Origin: Planctomycetota bacterium
GTDB lineage: Bacteria > Planctomycetota > Planctomycetia > Gemmatales > Gemmataceae
Reading direction: 5' to 3'
Assembly (NCBI GenBank): GCA_021781415.1
Contig: JAJXWW010000212.1
Coordinates: 51,871-115,870, forward strand
DNA: 64,000 bases
Shown here in pieces: positions 43,682-53,762 of this stretch. The notes under the pieces are model-generated. The model ran no database searches and was not told the origin of the DNA. It saw nothing but the letters and a program-made list of their open reading frames with translations. A program made the translations under genes and the position numbers. How positions within the stretch are numbered: the first letter of the stretch is position 1; the number at the start of each line of letters is the position of its first letter.

Positions 43682-44461
43682 CTATTCGCATTGTTCCAGG
43701 CGGCGGTGGGATTCGTCGGCGACGACCAGGCGCGTCGCGCCGGCGACGCCCATCGGCAGAATCACCAGCTGCATACCCGGCACCACCAATAAGAGCGCCC
43801 ACAGGACGCCGAAGACGGTGAACGCGCCGAAATTGCGGCCCACCCAGTCGAACCGTTCGCCCAGGCCGACGCCGCGCATGGCCAAGGGATAGTCGATGAA
43901 GTCCCACGCCAGCATCCAGCCGCACACCAGCACCTTCAGCGGCACGGTCACGACCAACGCCGGAGGAAAGAAGAAGCCGACGACGAAGAGAATCGCCAAT
44001 GTCGTTCCGCCGAGGCAGACGGCGATCGCCACCGATTTGGCCGTGCTGACGAGCGCCGTCAGAAACGAGGTTCTCGGCACGGCGCTGCCCTTCAAGGCCA
44101 TCTCTTGGGCATGGGCCACCGCCTCCAGGGCGAAGCCGGACAACGGCTGAGCCAGGCTCAACGCCACCAGCATCGCCACAATCAAGCCAATCAGGGCGGC
44201 AACCACGATCAGCATCCAGCGGCCGACTTCGCCCCAAAAGCCAACGTCGGGGGCAATCGCCCAATGGCCGAACGAATGCGAATACGATAACGCCAAGCCG
44301 CTCAGCCCGCAGAACAACATCAGCAGCATCGCCACCGGAACCAGGGCATAGCCCCAGACGCGCGGCGTGATAACGATAAAGCCGATGCCGCCGGTAAACG
44401 CATCGAAGCCGCTCGGCGATGGCGGACGCGGAACCCAGTCGTCTTCCTCATCGTAGCGCAT
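43682..44461 (-). CDS. EI24/CysZ-like membrane protein
   Basis: A 259-residue protein with about five to six membrane helices. The pattern GFIVITPRVWGYALVPVAML at the start and WMLAWDFIDYPLAMRGVG with VGRNFGAFTVFGVLWALLLV match the EI24 domain, whose E. coli member CysZ is a sulfate transporter. Whether it transports sulfate here is unknown. It starts 9 bp after the upstream membrane gene and may be co-transcribed with it. Confidence 0.8.
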   Translation of the reverse strand: MRYDEEDDWVPRPPSPSGFDAFTGGIGFIVITPRVWGYALVPVAMLLMLFCGLSGLALSYSHSFGHWAIAPDVGFWGEVGRWMLIVVAALIGLIVAMLVALSLAQPLSGFALEAVAHAQEMALKGSAVPRTSFLTALVSTAKSVAIAVCLGGTTLAILFVVGFFFPPALVVTVPLKVLVCGWMLAWDFIDYPLAMRGVGLGERFDWVGRNFGAFTVFGVLWALLLVVPGMQLVILPMGVAGATRLVVADESHRRLEQCE

Positions 44462-44470
44462 GAACCGTCC

Positions 44471-45637
44471 TCACCAACCGAAGAGAGCGCGGCCAAATTC
44501 CAGCATTTGATGGACGATGACCCCTTCAGCCAGAAGCCCCAACGTCAACATCAATCCGCTGGGAATACAGCGCGGATAAAACGGAAACGAATAGACGCCG
44601 TTGACGAACGGATGCGGCGGCAGCACCGGCCGCACATGGGTGCGCTCGGCGAGCCGCTGGGCCACTTGCTGCGCGAATAGCTCCGATTGCGTCTCCGTTG
44701 GCGCTCCCGGAATCGAGGGAGATTCTTGCAGTTCGATGGGTTCGTATTCGTGCGGCAACATGGCCAGGCGCGAGCGTGGCGGCGGATCGTCGGGCGGCTC
44801 CGGCACGCGCTCTCGCTCGGAGGCAATCCCGTAGCTTTCCATATCTTCAGCACTAGGGATATTAGAACTCTTTTCTGTCTTTTTATCCTCGGCCCACGGG
44901 AAGCGCTTGTTCGTTCGGTGCGCGCGTTCCTCGTCTTCGGGAATAGCCCACGGGTCTTGCACCTCGGCGCGCGGCTTGCGTTTCTTCTTGCCGCGCGGCG
45001 GGGGGCGCTTCTCCTCCTTGACCTTTGCCGGAGACCGCTCCGCCGTCGGCAATTGCGACACGATCCAAGCCAATCGTCCCAAGAGACGCGCGTACAGGAA
45101 CAGCACCACGGAGGACACTCCCGCCGCCGGCAGCAACAGGTAGCCGTGCCCGCCGAAGAGCGCGTAATACCACGGCACGACGGCAGCGCAGAGCAGAAGG
45201 GCCGTGAGGAAGTAGAACACGACGGCGGAAGGGGCGGCGCGAAGGAAGCGCAGGCAAATCGCCCAGCGGAACGGAACCCAGCGCGATTCGGCACTCAGCG
45301 ACGACAACAAGCCGATGGGAAAGAACAGCCACAATCCCGGAGCCGCGATCAGCACCACGCGCAACGCGCCGTCATCGGGCAGCCACACGTCGCGCAGCAG
45401 CCGCGCGAGCAAAGCCGATGGGGCGAGCCAAATGCCCACCAACTCGATGAATTGCACGGCATGACCCAGCCAATCTTGATATGGCTCGCTCGGCCAGATA
45501 ATCTCATCCTGCCCCGCCGCCGTCTCGTTCACCACCACAAGAACGCATCGCGCGGCAAACGCCAACACGCAAACGCCGACCATCACCGACGCGGCCATCA
45601 GAATCACAAACAAAATAGCGGGACCGGCCGCACCCAT
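44471..45637 (-). CDS. Multi-pass membrane protein with charged linker
   Basis: A 388-residue protein with about six helices in its first half (two at the start, GAAGPAILFVILMAASVMV and a pair around LIAAPGLWLFFPIGLLSS), a highly charged middle (PPPRGKKKRKPRAE) and a last helix near the C-terminus (CIPSGLMLTLGLLAEGVIV). ATG 45637 is preferred over a TTG at 45658. No function recognised. It lies 9 bp upstream of the EI24 gene in one transcription unit. Confidence 0.6.
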   Translation of the reverse strand: MGAAGPAILFVILMAASVMVGVCVLAFAARCVLVVVNETAAGQDEIIWPSEPYQDWLGHAVQFIELVGIWLAPSALLARLLRDVWLPDDGALRVVLIAAPGLWLFFPIGLLSSLSAESRWVPFRWAICLRFLRAAPSAVVFYFLTALLLCAAVVPWYYALFGGHGYLLLPAAGVSSVVLFLYARLLGRLAWIVSQLPTAERSPAKVKEEKRPPPRGKKKRKPRAEVQDPWAIPEDEERAHRTNKRFPWAEDKKTEKSSNIPSAEDMESYGIASERERVPEPPDDPPPRSRLAMLPHEYEPIELQESPSIPGAPTETQSELFAQQVAQRLAERTHVRPVLPPHPFVNGVYSFPFYPRCIPSGLMLTLGLLAEGVIVHQMLEFGRALFGW

Positions 45638-45936
45638 GTCAGGCTCTCGCTTGTCCAAAAGGATTCATCGTCTTCCTCCCATTCGGTTCCCGTATCATTA
45701 TGGCCGCACAAGGGGCGACTCGACAAGCAAGATATTCTCGCGGCACGGTTCGGATCGAAGCGAGACGCATCGGATCGCTCCTTCCTCGGCTCAAAGAGGT
45801 GATCCAAGGAACCCCTCTCTCCCTCTACTCGGGAAGCGATTGAAATTCCCTTCCTTTTCCTCCGTGCGGTTCCGACTTGCATCCCGGTGACTACCCCGCT
45901 AATGTAAACGGTAGATGGTTTGCGAGGAGAAATATC

Positions 45937-46242
45937 ATGTCGGCGACTGTCCCCTACAAATATCTCCACCGAAAGACGAACTCCAACTATCGCCAGCTGT
46001 TCTTCGGTCGAATCCGAGCCGAGGTGCTTTACCGCGAGACCGTCGGCCGTGAGCCGCTCACCCCGGACCAGGTTGCCTACGAATACAACGTGCCGGTCGA
46101 GGCCGTCTTGGAGGCGATCGATTACTGCACCAAGAACGAAGAACTTCTAAACGAAGAACGCGCCCGCGAAGAGGCGTGGATACGCGCCACCGGACACGAC
46201 CGCTGGCCCTACGCCCCGCGCGATTACTCTCCCGACACATGA
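45937..46242 (+). CDS. DUF433 antitoxin-like protein
   Basis: A 101-residue protein with a DUF433-type HTH: RQLFFGRIRAEVLYRETVG, then PLTPDQVAYEYNVPVEAVLE. GAGGAG precedes the ATG. Its stop overlaps the downstream start (ATGA), so it is coupled to the PIN-like gene. It is likely the DNA-binding antitoxin of a VapBC-like pair. Confidence 0.75.
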   Translation: MSATVPYKYLHRKTNSNYRQLFFGRIRAEVLYRETVGREPLTPDQVAYEYNVPVEAVLEAIDYCTKNEELLNEERAREEAWIRATGHDRWPYAPRDYSPDT

Positions 46243-46601
46243 ACCTTTACCTCGACGATGATACGGCCAAGAAACAGCTGATCGCCCGTCTGATCAAGGC
46301 GGGTCATCCGGTGGTTCAGCCGGTTGACGCGGGCCTGTCTGGAGTGTCCGATCCGCGCCATTTGCTTTATGCCATCCAGCAAGATTTACTCCTGCTAACA
46401 AAAAACCACGACGATTTCCGCGATCTGCACTTGCTTCTCCAAGCCGCCGGCGGTCGCCACCCCGGCATCCTCGCTATTCGAGCCGATAACAATACAAAGC
46501 GCGACATGAATGACGGCGACATCGCGCGGGCGTTGCGTAAGCTGGAGCAGTCGGGCATCCCTCTGGCCAACGAATTCCACATCCTGAACCATTGGCGCTA
46601 G
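46239..46601 (+). CDS. DUF5615 PIN-like toxin
   Basis: A 120-residue PIN-like protein of the DUF5615 group: MNLYLDDDTAKKQLIARL (acidic cluster), QQDLLLLTKNHDDFRDLH (second acidic site) and ILAIRADNN. PIN domains are metal-dependent RNases. The coupling to the DUF433 gene fits a toxin-antitoxin module; the toxic effect is inference. Confidence 0.75.
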   Translation: MNLYLDDDTAKKQLIARLIKAGHPVVQPVDAGLSGVSDPRHLLYAIQQDLLLLTKNHDDFRDLHLLLQAAGGRHPGILAIRADNNTKRDMNDGDIARALRKLEQSGIPLANEFHILNHWR

Positions 46602-46907
46602 TGTCCCAGAAACTCTTCGGCCACCTCCAACACCCTACCGGAGCGCGATTCGGAGGCGGACTTGACAGCCTTCGCTTTCGGCTGAGCTTTCTCGACGCAC
46701 TCAGAGACGATCCGCAAAGTCCCCCTCGCCCCTGTACTCAGGGGGAGAGGGGTCGGGGGTGAGGGGCCAGAATACTCGGAAAAAATTACCCCCTCACCCC
46801 AACCCCTCTCCCCCTGAGTACAGGGGGAGAGGGGCTTTTGGGACGGCCTCTTATCGCCGAGGGCCCGAGTGCCGGCGATGGCTTGATCCCCGCGATCTGG
46901 GCCGGCT
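46602..46907. other. Spacer with family A palindromic element
   Basis: About half of this 306-bp convergent spacer is the family A element. The rest shows nothing recognisable. Confidence 0.55.
46706..46846. repeat. Family A palindromic element, complete copy
   Basis: About 140 bp with two mirror arms: CCTGTACTCAGGGGGAGAGG and, after an AGAATACTCGGAAAAA centre, CCCCTGAGTACAGGGGGAG. The whole can fold into a large hairpin. Flanks GACGATCCGCAAAG (left) recur at the 62.4-kb copy. Confidence 0.8.
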
Positions 46908-49900
46908 TCATTTCTTGTCGTTGTCCGCCTTCGGCGGCGGGGCCGCGTCGAAGCCGATCGTGGCCTTCGCTTCCTTGTAGGCCAGCCACAGGATCAGGTC
47001 GTCGTGGTAGGCATCCCCGGTCAACGGATTCCGCTCGTCTTTCGGAAGGGGCTTCATCTCCGCCACGGCTCCGATTGCGAGTTTGCGGGCCTCCTCCTTC
47101 TTCCCTTGTCGGAACAAGCTCATTGCTCGGTAGTGGGACGACATGCCCGGCACATGGAGATTCTTCGGAGCGGCCTCCGCCGCGTCGCGAAGTGCCTCCT
47201 CGGCGGCGGCGTAGTTGCCGCCGCGGTACTCCGCCATACCGAGGGCCAGCAAAGCCCACTCGGACCCTTCCCCACACTCCACGAGTTCCACCCCTTTGCG
47301 AGCGAGGGCCAATGCCGCTTCGAGTTCCGCCTTGTCGGTGGATGCCAGGATACTGCACGCCTTGGCGGCGCGTTCGGCCGTCGACCACTCTTGGGTATCC
47401 TTGGCGAACGCGCGGATGCGCTGGCGCGTGGCGGCGAGTTCCTTGTCCTGTCCGAACCACGCCTGGAGAGCGGCTACTTTTATGGAGAGCATCGTGTCCT
47501 TCGGATCGGCGGCGGACGCCTCGACCAGAAATGGGATCGCCTCGCGCGTGCGGCCGGTGGCCACATACAGATCGCCGATGCCGGCAGCCGCTGCCGGGTG
47601 ATGCTTGAGCAGGCTGTCGAGCGCCTTCTTGTCGCCGAGGAGGTGATACACCGCGGCGAGTTTGACCCAGGGATCGGTGATCTTTGCGGCGAAGAAGGCC
47701 ACGTCTTCGCTGACTGACAGGCGAAACCGGCCGAGATTTTCTGCCCCTATCCCTCCGAATTGCATTTCAAAAGTCAACGTCGTACCTGCTACGAGGGCGA
47801 CGGGCTTTGACAGCGACCAGATCGCCGTACAGTTTCGTCCCTCGCCTCCATCCCAGATATTCCACAGTCCATTCGGTTGAAAATCCGGCCCGGCGTCGGC
47901 TGAGACATGGTTGAACTCGAGTGAGATGGGGTCTTTTCGCTTCGGTGACGTGGCGGTCACCTTCCAGAGAAGTTGAGCGAAATTGCCCGCGTACAGGCCC
48001 CCATTAGCGCGACCGGGATAACGGCCGGGACCATTTCCGGGGAGCGAGGAATGCGTAAGTGCCTCCAGGCGCACCGCGACAAGATCGATGTCGGCCCCAA
48101 CGGTCGCTACAACACGATAGCGATCGTTCTGGGGATTGGTGCCGCTGGCTAGGATCGAGTGATCCGGCAGGATCGACAAGGTGGCACCGAGAGCTGATTT
48201 TGCTTCGACCGGCTTGAAGACCATCCATCGAGCGGCCTTCTCCTGTTGTTGCTGGTCCAGGAGCATTTGAGCCAGTTCCGCAGCCAATGCGGCGTTCTCC
48301 GGCTCCTTCGCCAGCTTTGCTTCATACCGCGTGCGCGCTTTGGCAAGCGCTGCCTTCGCCAACGACGCCTCGCCTTGCGCGGCAAACTGTCGGGCCAGCT
48401 CGGCCAGAGACCGGCCATCGCCGGGCGCTTGCTCGAGCAGTTTTTCCGCCTCGTCGGCGTGACCTTGTTGGACATGAGCTTTCGCCAGCGCGGCGTACAA
48501 CTCCGCGACTTCGCTCTCTTGGAGATCTTTGTGAAACTCAAGCGCTTGGATGGGGTCAGGAGCATTCGTCACGGCGAGCCGGAATCGCCCCAGATTGAGC
48601 TGCCGCCACGACCACTGCGAGAAAACCATTTCGATTTTGAGGTCGTCCTTCGGAGCGCGCGTCACGCGCATCTCAATCGTGGCCGTATTCGGCTGGCCGA
48701 CCCTGCGAAAATTACCCCACCCCGGCAAATTATCGTCCTTGCCGTCGATGATGTGTCGATACGGCTGCGGATCGTTCCCTCTCATGATCGGCTGATCGAC
48801 GACAATGTTCGTCAAGGGGCAGGGCTGGCCCCCAGAAAAAACGCGCAGCTTATTCAGGTGAAAATAGCCGCCCGGGCTTCCGATATCGGCAGGACTTCGT
48901 CCCGGGCCATTTTGGGGCAACGACGGATCGGGCAGCGCTTCCAGTCGGAGGGCGGTGATGCGCTCCAGACCTGGGCGGGCGACGACCACGTACTCGTCCC
49001 TGTCAGGATTTTTCCCGCTCGCCAGGACCGAGCCATCCTCCAGCAGCGACAGCGTCGCACCGCCCTTGGAGGTCATCTCCGTGGGTTTGAGCACGGTCCA
49101 CTGCGGCTTCGAGTATTTGGCCAGCAGCCGCGTGAAGATCGCGCGGGCCTTCTCCAACTCGGCCTGGGCCTGCGCGGGCCGCTTCTCGGACAGGTGCTGC
49201 TTGCCCCGCGCCGCCAATTGTCGGGCCAGGTCGGCCTGGAGCTGCCAATCGTCGGGCGCTTGCTCGATCAGTTTTTCCGCCACGCCTGCGAGCGGCGCGG
49301 CCTCGACAAGGATTCGGGCTTTGCCGCCGCGATCCGTGGTGAGGTGGAGCGCCTCGGTAAACGTGGCAACGGCTTCTTTCGTTCGTCCTTGTTGGGCGTA
49401 TGCCGTTCCGAGAGCGCTGTTGCAGTCCGCCAACTCGCTCTCTTGCAGATCCGGCCGAAGTTGCAGGACTTGCAATGTTGCCCTATCGTTGGTAAACGAC
49501 AAGCGGAAGCGGCCTAACTTCGTAGCGACATTCGGATGCTGTTGGATGAGCCGTACGGTCCATCGCGATGCCCCGCCGTCATCAACTTTCTCGGCCAGCT
49601 CAAAGATCGCTGTATGATCTTTCTTGAAGTCCGGAGAGATAGCCCAACCCGTCATGGGGTTGCCGTCAATCGCTCCTCGGACGTTCATATTCTCCGACAC
49701 CTGGCTGAAATCGGCCCACGCGTCTCGCAAGGCGATCGCTCGCGCCTTGTCGGGACTGTCGGCGGGAGCCGCCTGGAGCGTCAGTTCGCTGAGATGGAAG
49801 TTCCCATTCCCACTCCAACCTGGTCCCCCTCTGGGCAGGCGCGAGTCGGCCAGGGCTTCCAGACGAAGCCCAATGATGTCCTTCCATTCGGTCTGGAACA

Positions 49901-52900
49901 CGAGCGTGTAGATGTCGCGTTTGGGAGGTTGGCCCGGGTGAACGAAGATGGAGCCGTCGTTCTGCAATTCCATCTTGGCGCCGGTTTCGGCCTTCATCTC
50001 GATTGGAGACAGGATCTTCAAATTGTTGCTTGTAGAGTGCAGCCGCGCGAAGATCGCGCGGGATTTCTCCAACTCGGCCTGAGCCTGCGCCGGCTGCTTC
50101 TCGGCCAGGCGCTGTTTGCCTCGCTCCGCAAGGTTCCGGGCCAAAGCCAACTGCAATTGTGGATCGTCCGGCTGTCGTTTAATCAGGGCGGCAAGGACAT
50201 CGTCAAAACGCCCGGCGACTTCAACGATCGGCTTCCTGGCCTCGTAACCGTCGGTTCGCTGGAGGGCACTGCTAAAGTATTGCAACGCCTTATCATGGAG
50301 GCCGTTCACCGCGTAAGCCGCCGCGAGGTGGGTTATGCCATCGGCGTTTTTCAGTAGGAGCGCCTTTGCGGGCGCGCCTTCTGCACCCGGAACGCTAACG
50401 ATTTCGGTTGAAGGTCTCGGAGCCTGTTCGATAACCTGCTCCAAGACAAGCTTTCGGGAGTGATCCAGCACCCGGATGCGAGAATGGTTCATGCGCCCGT
50501 CGTATTCGTTGTCATCTCTTCCGAGACGTCGATTCCAGATGACGATGCGGTCGATGGCCTGCTCGCTGCCCAGGTCAACCTCCCACCAGGGGTCGTTCTC
50601 GAATCCGGTATGAGCGTAGGGATTGCCCTGATCATTACCGCGGGTATTGCCATCCACGGCGCGTTCCGCCACGAGTACATTGTTATAGTTGCTGGACTGG
50701 CTGGCCTTTTTCCGCAGGGCAATGTTCTGGCTGCCTTGAAACACCTGTAGCTCGGCCAGGTTGATACACTTCTTGTCGTCATCGGGTGGGCACCGTGGAA
50801 ACTGACGGCTGCTTCCGGGCAGATCGAGCCGCACGAACTGGCCCTGCACTGCACCGGCCTGGGAAGTCGTCATCCGCGCCGCCACGATCTTGTCCAAGAG
50901 CACTTGAGCCAGTTCGGCGGCCAATGCGGCGTTCTCAGGATCCTTCGCCAGCTTTGCTTCCAACCACGCGCGGGCCTTGGCGCGGGCCGCGTTCGCCAAG
51001 GCCGCTTGGCCTCGTGCGACATAATGTCGTACCAGTTCGGCCTGAAACCGAGCATCGCCCGCCGCGCGCTCGGCCAGTTTTTCCAGCACGCCTTTCCGCG
51101 GCGCGGCCTCGGCTATGATCTTGGCTTTACCGGCGCGGTTCGCGGCCAGCGGGAGCGCCTGGGCGAAAGAGGCAATGGCCTCGTTCGCTCGATCTTGTTG
51201 GGCATAGGCTTTGCCGAGGGCGATGTCGCAGTCCATTACTTCGCTGTCTCGCAGATCCCGTCGAATTTGCGGGGCTTGTACGGCTTGCCAGGGGTTGGCA
51301 CCGTTGGTAATAGACAAGCGGAATCGGCCCAGTTGCTTCTGGATGAGCCGTACCGTCAATCGCACTGTCCCGCCATCCCCAACTTTCTCCGCCAACTCAA
51401 AGACCGCCGTGTGATCTGTGTTGAACGCTGGCTGGACATGCCAAAGCGTCTCTGGGTTACCGTCGAACGCTCGTTGGATCTCTCCTTGGTGGATATCGGC
51501 CCATGCGTCCTTTAAGGCGATCGGCTTCGCCTCGTCGGGACTGGCGTTAGGAGCCGCCTGGAGCGACAACTCGTTGAGATTGAAGTTCCCATCGGGCATC
51601 CACCCCGGCCCGCCGCCAGACAGCCGCGAATCGGCCAGGGTTTCCAGACGTAGGCCCGTGATGCCCTTCAATTTGGTCTGGAACACGAGGGTGTAGGTGT
51701 CGTTTTTGGCAGGTTGCTGTTGGTCGACGAATACGGAGCCATCATTTTGCAACTCCATCTTGGCATCGTTTTCGCTCTTCATCTCAATCGGAGTCAGTAC
51801 CTTCCAATCGTTGCCTGCGGCGAGCAGCCGCGTGAAAATCGCACTGGATTTCTCCAACTCGTCTTGTGCCTTCGTCGGCTGGTTCATGGCCAGATGCTTC
51901 TGGCCGCGCTCCGCCAGTCTACGGGCCAGGGTCAATTGCAATTGCTGATCCCGGGGGTGCTTCTCGACGAAGGAGTTGAGGACCATGTCAAACCGGGCCA
52001 GGAGCGTGAAGATCGACTTCCTGGTCTCATAGTTGTCGGCCTGCTTGACGGCGGCGTCGAAATACTCCAGCGAGCCGGACAGGCTGTCCTCCACTTCGGT
52101 CTTCTGGGCGGCCACCGTGGCGAGAGCGGCGGCCGTGTCCTGTTCCGATTGCTCGGCGCGCTGCGCGTTCTGCTTGGCCTGCTCTTCGTTTCGCAGGGCC
52201 TGTTCTTCATTGTGACTGGCTCTGTCCGCCAGCGCGGACATGCGGCCGGCCACGAGGAGCGAGGCCAATGAAGCCAGAACCAGCACCGCCGTCAAGACTC
52301 CACCCAGCACCGCGATCCCCGGATTGTGCCGCGCCCAGCGCCAATAGCGCTCCAGCTGCGTCTGTCGCCGCGCCTGGATCGGTTCGTCGTCGAGAAAGCG
52401 CTGCAAATCGGCGGCGAACTCGCCGGATGTGGCATAGCGCCGCCCCGGCTCGCGGTCGATGGCCTTGTGAACGATGGTCACCAGATCGCGCGGAATGGCC
52501 CGATTGACTTTTTCTAGCCGCGCCGGTTCTTCCGTCGTCACACGCTTGATGAGCCGATGCCGATCCCTCTCGTCGAACGCCGGGCGCGTCGCCAGCATCT
52601 CGTACAACGTCAGACCCAACGCATAAATGTCGCCGCGCTTGTCCACTCGACCCTCGAACGCCTCCGGCGGCATGTAGCGCAGCGTGCCGACAATGTCGCC
52701 CGTTTGCGTCAGATGGTCTTCGTCCTCCGCGCGCGCCAGGCCGAAGTCGGCCACCCAGACCGTGCCCGCCGCGTCCAAAAGCAGATTCGACGGTTTGATG
52801 TCGCGGTGCAGGATGCCTTGTTTGTGGGCGTAATCCAACGCACCGGCCACCTGCGTACCGAGGTGGGCCACGCTCTGCCAGTACGTCGCTTGCCTGCCCT

Positions 52901-53693
52901 TGGCTCCCGAACGGGGTAAGGAGATCGAGGACGACGACAACGCGAAGGAACCGGACAGCCTGCTCGTGGCGCTTTCGTCCGAGCGGTGAGCGTCGGCCCC
53001 CTGAGATTCGCTCCGCGAGCCGGAGTCCCCCGCTCGGTACTCTAAAGTCCCCGTCATCAACGAATGGGCGAGGTCCGCCGCCGACACGTCTGGGCGCGCG
53101 GCACGCATTTTCACATTGACGGATGGCAAATTGCTTTTATCTTGCAGACGCCTCAGTTCGTCGAGTACATCGTCTAGGCCCAAGCCCTGGATGAACTGCA
53201 TGACGTAGTAGGGCGAGCCCTCGTGTTCGCCGACGCCGAACACCGGCACGATGTTGGTATGATGCAGCTTGGCCGCCGCCTTGGCCTCGCGCTCGAATCG
53301 CCGTTTCTGCGTGGCGTCGAGTAACACCTTGCGCGGTAGCAATTTCAGAGCGACGTGCCGCCCCAGCGAGACTTGTTCCGCTTCGTAGACAATGCCCATG
53401 CCGCCGCGACCGATCTCGCGCAGCACGCGATAATCGCCCAGTTGTTCCGGCGGCGCAGACTCCGAAGGTTTGTCTCTCCGGTTCTCTGCGCCCTCGTCGG
53501 CCAGCGATTCGTCGGCCACGGCGTTGTTTTCCATCAGGGCCATGGCCGGGAACACTTCCTTGATCTCCGCCGCCAATTCGGGATGGCGTTCGATGTACTC
53601 TTTCAAAGATGGCCTTTGTCCCCGACGATAGCGCTCCAGAAACTCCTCGGCCAATTCCAGAACGATGCCAGAGTGCGATCCGGATGCGGACAT
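46908..53693 (-). CDS. Giant receptor-like Ser/Thr kinase with sandwich-domain ectodomain
   Basis: A 2261-residue kinase. Numbering is from an ATG two codons upstream. The kinase spans about 90-440 with GRGGMGIVYEAE, Lys119, HRDIKPSN and DFGLARAE; a Ser-rich insert (about 185-270) lies between the N-lobe and the active site. A membrane helix is at about 460-484. The outer part has coiled/TPR helices and four beta-sandwich modules (about 635-800, 1228-1405, 1540-1740, 1830-2030), each ending LGRFRLSxTN. A discoidin-like domain lies at about 950-1105 (YAHTGFENDPWWEVDLG). Its sigma factor lies just upstream. ATG 53693 is 8 nt after a GGAG box. Confidence 0.88.
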   Translation of the reverse strand: MSASGSHSGIVLELAEEFLERYRRGQRPSLKEYIERHPELAAEIKEVFPAMALMENNAVADESLADEGAENRRDKPSESAPPEQLGDYRVLREIGRGGMGIVYEAEQVSLGRHVALKLLPRKVLLDATQKRRFEREAKAAAKLHHTNIVPVFGVGEHEGSPYYVMQFIQGLGLDDVLDELRRLQDKSNLPSVNVKMRAARPDVSAADLAHSLMTGTLEYRAGDSGSRSESQGADAHRSDESATSRLSGSFALSSSSISLPRSGAKGRQATYWQSVAHLGTQVAGALDYAHKQGILHRDIKPSNLLLDAAGTVWVADFGLARAEDEDHLTQTGDIVGTLRYMPPEAFEGRVDKRGDIYALGLTLYEMLATRPAFDERDRHRLIKRVTTEEPARLEKVNRAIPRDLVTIVHKAIDREPGRRYATSGEFAADLQRFLDDEPIQARRQTQLERYWRWARHNPGIAVLGGVLTAVLVLASLASLLVAGRMSALADRASHNEEQALRNEEQAKQNAQRAEQSEQDTAAALATVAAQKTEVEDSLSGSLEYFDAAVKQADNYETRKSIFTLLARFDMVLNSFVEKHPRDQQLQLTLARRLAERGQKHLAMNQPTKAQDELEKSSAIFTRLLAAGNDWKVLTPIEMKSENDAKMELQNDGSVFVDQQQPAKNDTYTLVFQTKLKGITGLRLETLADSRLSGGGPGWMPDGNFNLNELSLQAAPNASPDEAKPIALKDAWADIHQGEIQRAFDGNPETLWHVQPAFNTDHTAVFELAEKVGDGGTVRLTVRLIQKQLGRFRLSITNGANPWQAVQAPQIRRDLRDSEVMDCDIALGKAYAQQDRANEAIASFAQALPLAANRAGKAKIIAEAAPRKGVLEKLAERAAGDARFQAELVRHYVARGQAALANAARAKARAWLEAKLAKDPENAALAAELAQVLLDKIVAARMTTSQAGAVQGQFVRLDLPGSSRQFPRCPPDDDKKCINLAELQVFQGSQNIALRKKASQSSNYNNVLVAERAVDGNTRGNDQGNPYAHTGFENDPWWEVDLGSEQAIDRIVIWNRRLGRDDNEYDGRMNHSRIRVLDHSRKLVLEQVIEQAPRPSTEIVSVPGAEGAPAKALLLKNADGITHLAAAYAVNGLHDKALQYFSSALQRTDGYEARKPIVEVAGRFDDVLAALIKRQPDDPQLQLALARNLAERGKQRLAEKQPAQAQAELEKSRAIFARLHSTSNNLKILSPIEMKAETGAKMELQNDGSIFVHPGQPPKRDIYTLVFQTEWKDIIGLRLEALADSRLPRGGPGWSGNGNFHLSELTLQAAPADSPDKARAIALRDAWADFSQVSENMNVRGAIDGNPMTGWAISPDFKKDHTAIFELAEKVDDGGASRWTVRLIQQHPNVATKLGRFRLSFTNDRATLQVLQLRPDLQESELADCNSALGTAYAQQGRTKEAVATFTEALHLTTDRGGKARILVEAAPLAGVAEKLIEQAPDDWQLQADLARQLAARGKQHLSEKRPAQAQAELEKARAIFTRLLAKYSKPQWTVLKPTEMTSKGGATLSLLEDGSVLASGKNPDRDEYVVVARPGLERITALRLEALPDPSLPQNGPGRSPADIGSPGGYFHLNKLRVFSGGQPCPLTNIVVDQPIMRGNDPQPYRHIIDGKDDNLPGWGNFRRVGQPNTATIEMRVTRAPKDDLKIEMVFSQWSWRQLNLGRFRLAVTNAPDPIQALEFHKDLQESEVAELYAALAKAHVQQGHADEAEKLLEQAPGDGRSLAELARQFAAQGEASLAKAALAKARTRYEAKLAKEPENAALAAELAQMLLDQQQQEKAARWMVFKPVEAKSALGATLSILPDHSILASGTNPQNDRYRVVATVGADIDLVAVRLEALTHSSLPGNGPGRYPGRANGGLYAGNFAQLLWKVTATSPKRKDPISLEFNHVSADAGPDFQPNGLWNIWDGGEGRNCTAIWSLSKPVALVAGTTLTFEMQFGGIGAENLGRFRLSVSEDVAFFAAKITDPWVKLAAVYHLLGDKKALDSLLKHHPAAAAGIGDLYVATGRTREAIPFLVEASAADPKDTMLSIKVAALQAWFGQDKELAATRQRIRAFAKDTQEWSTAERAAKACSILASTDKAELEAALALARKGVELVECGEGSEWALLALGMAEYRGGNYAAAEEALRDAAEAAPKNLHVPGMSSHYRAMSLFRQGKKEEARKLAIGAVAEMKPLPKDERNPLTGDAYHDDLILWLAYKEAKATIGFDAAPPPKADNDKK

Positions 53694-53762
53694 AAGCATT
53701 CTCCTCTGAATGGGGCGGAGATCTGGAAGAAAGCCGATCGTCCTCTCGCTTGCCCGGATGAG

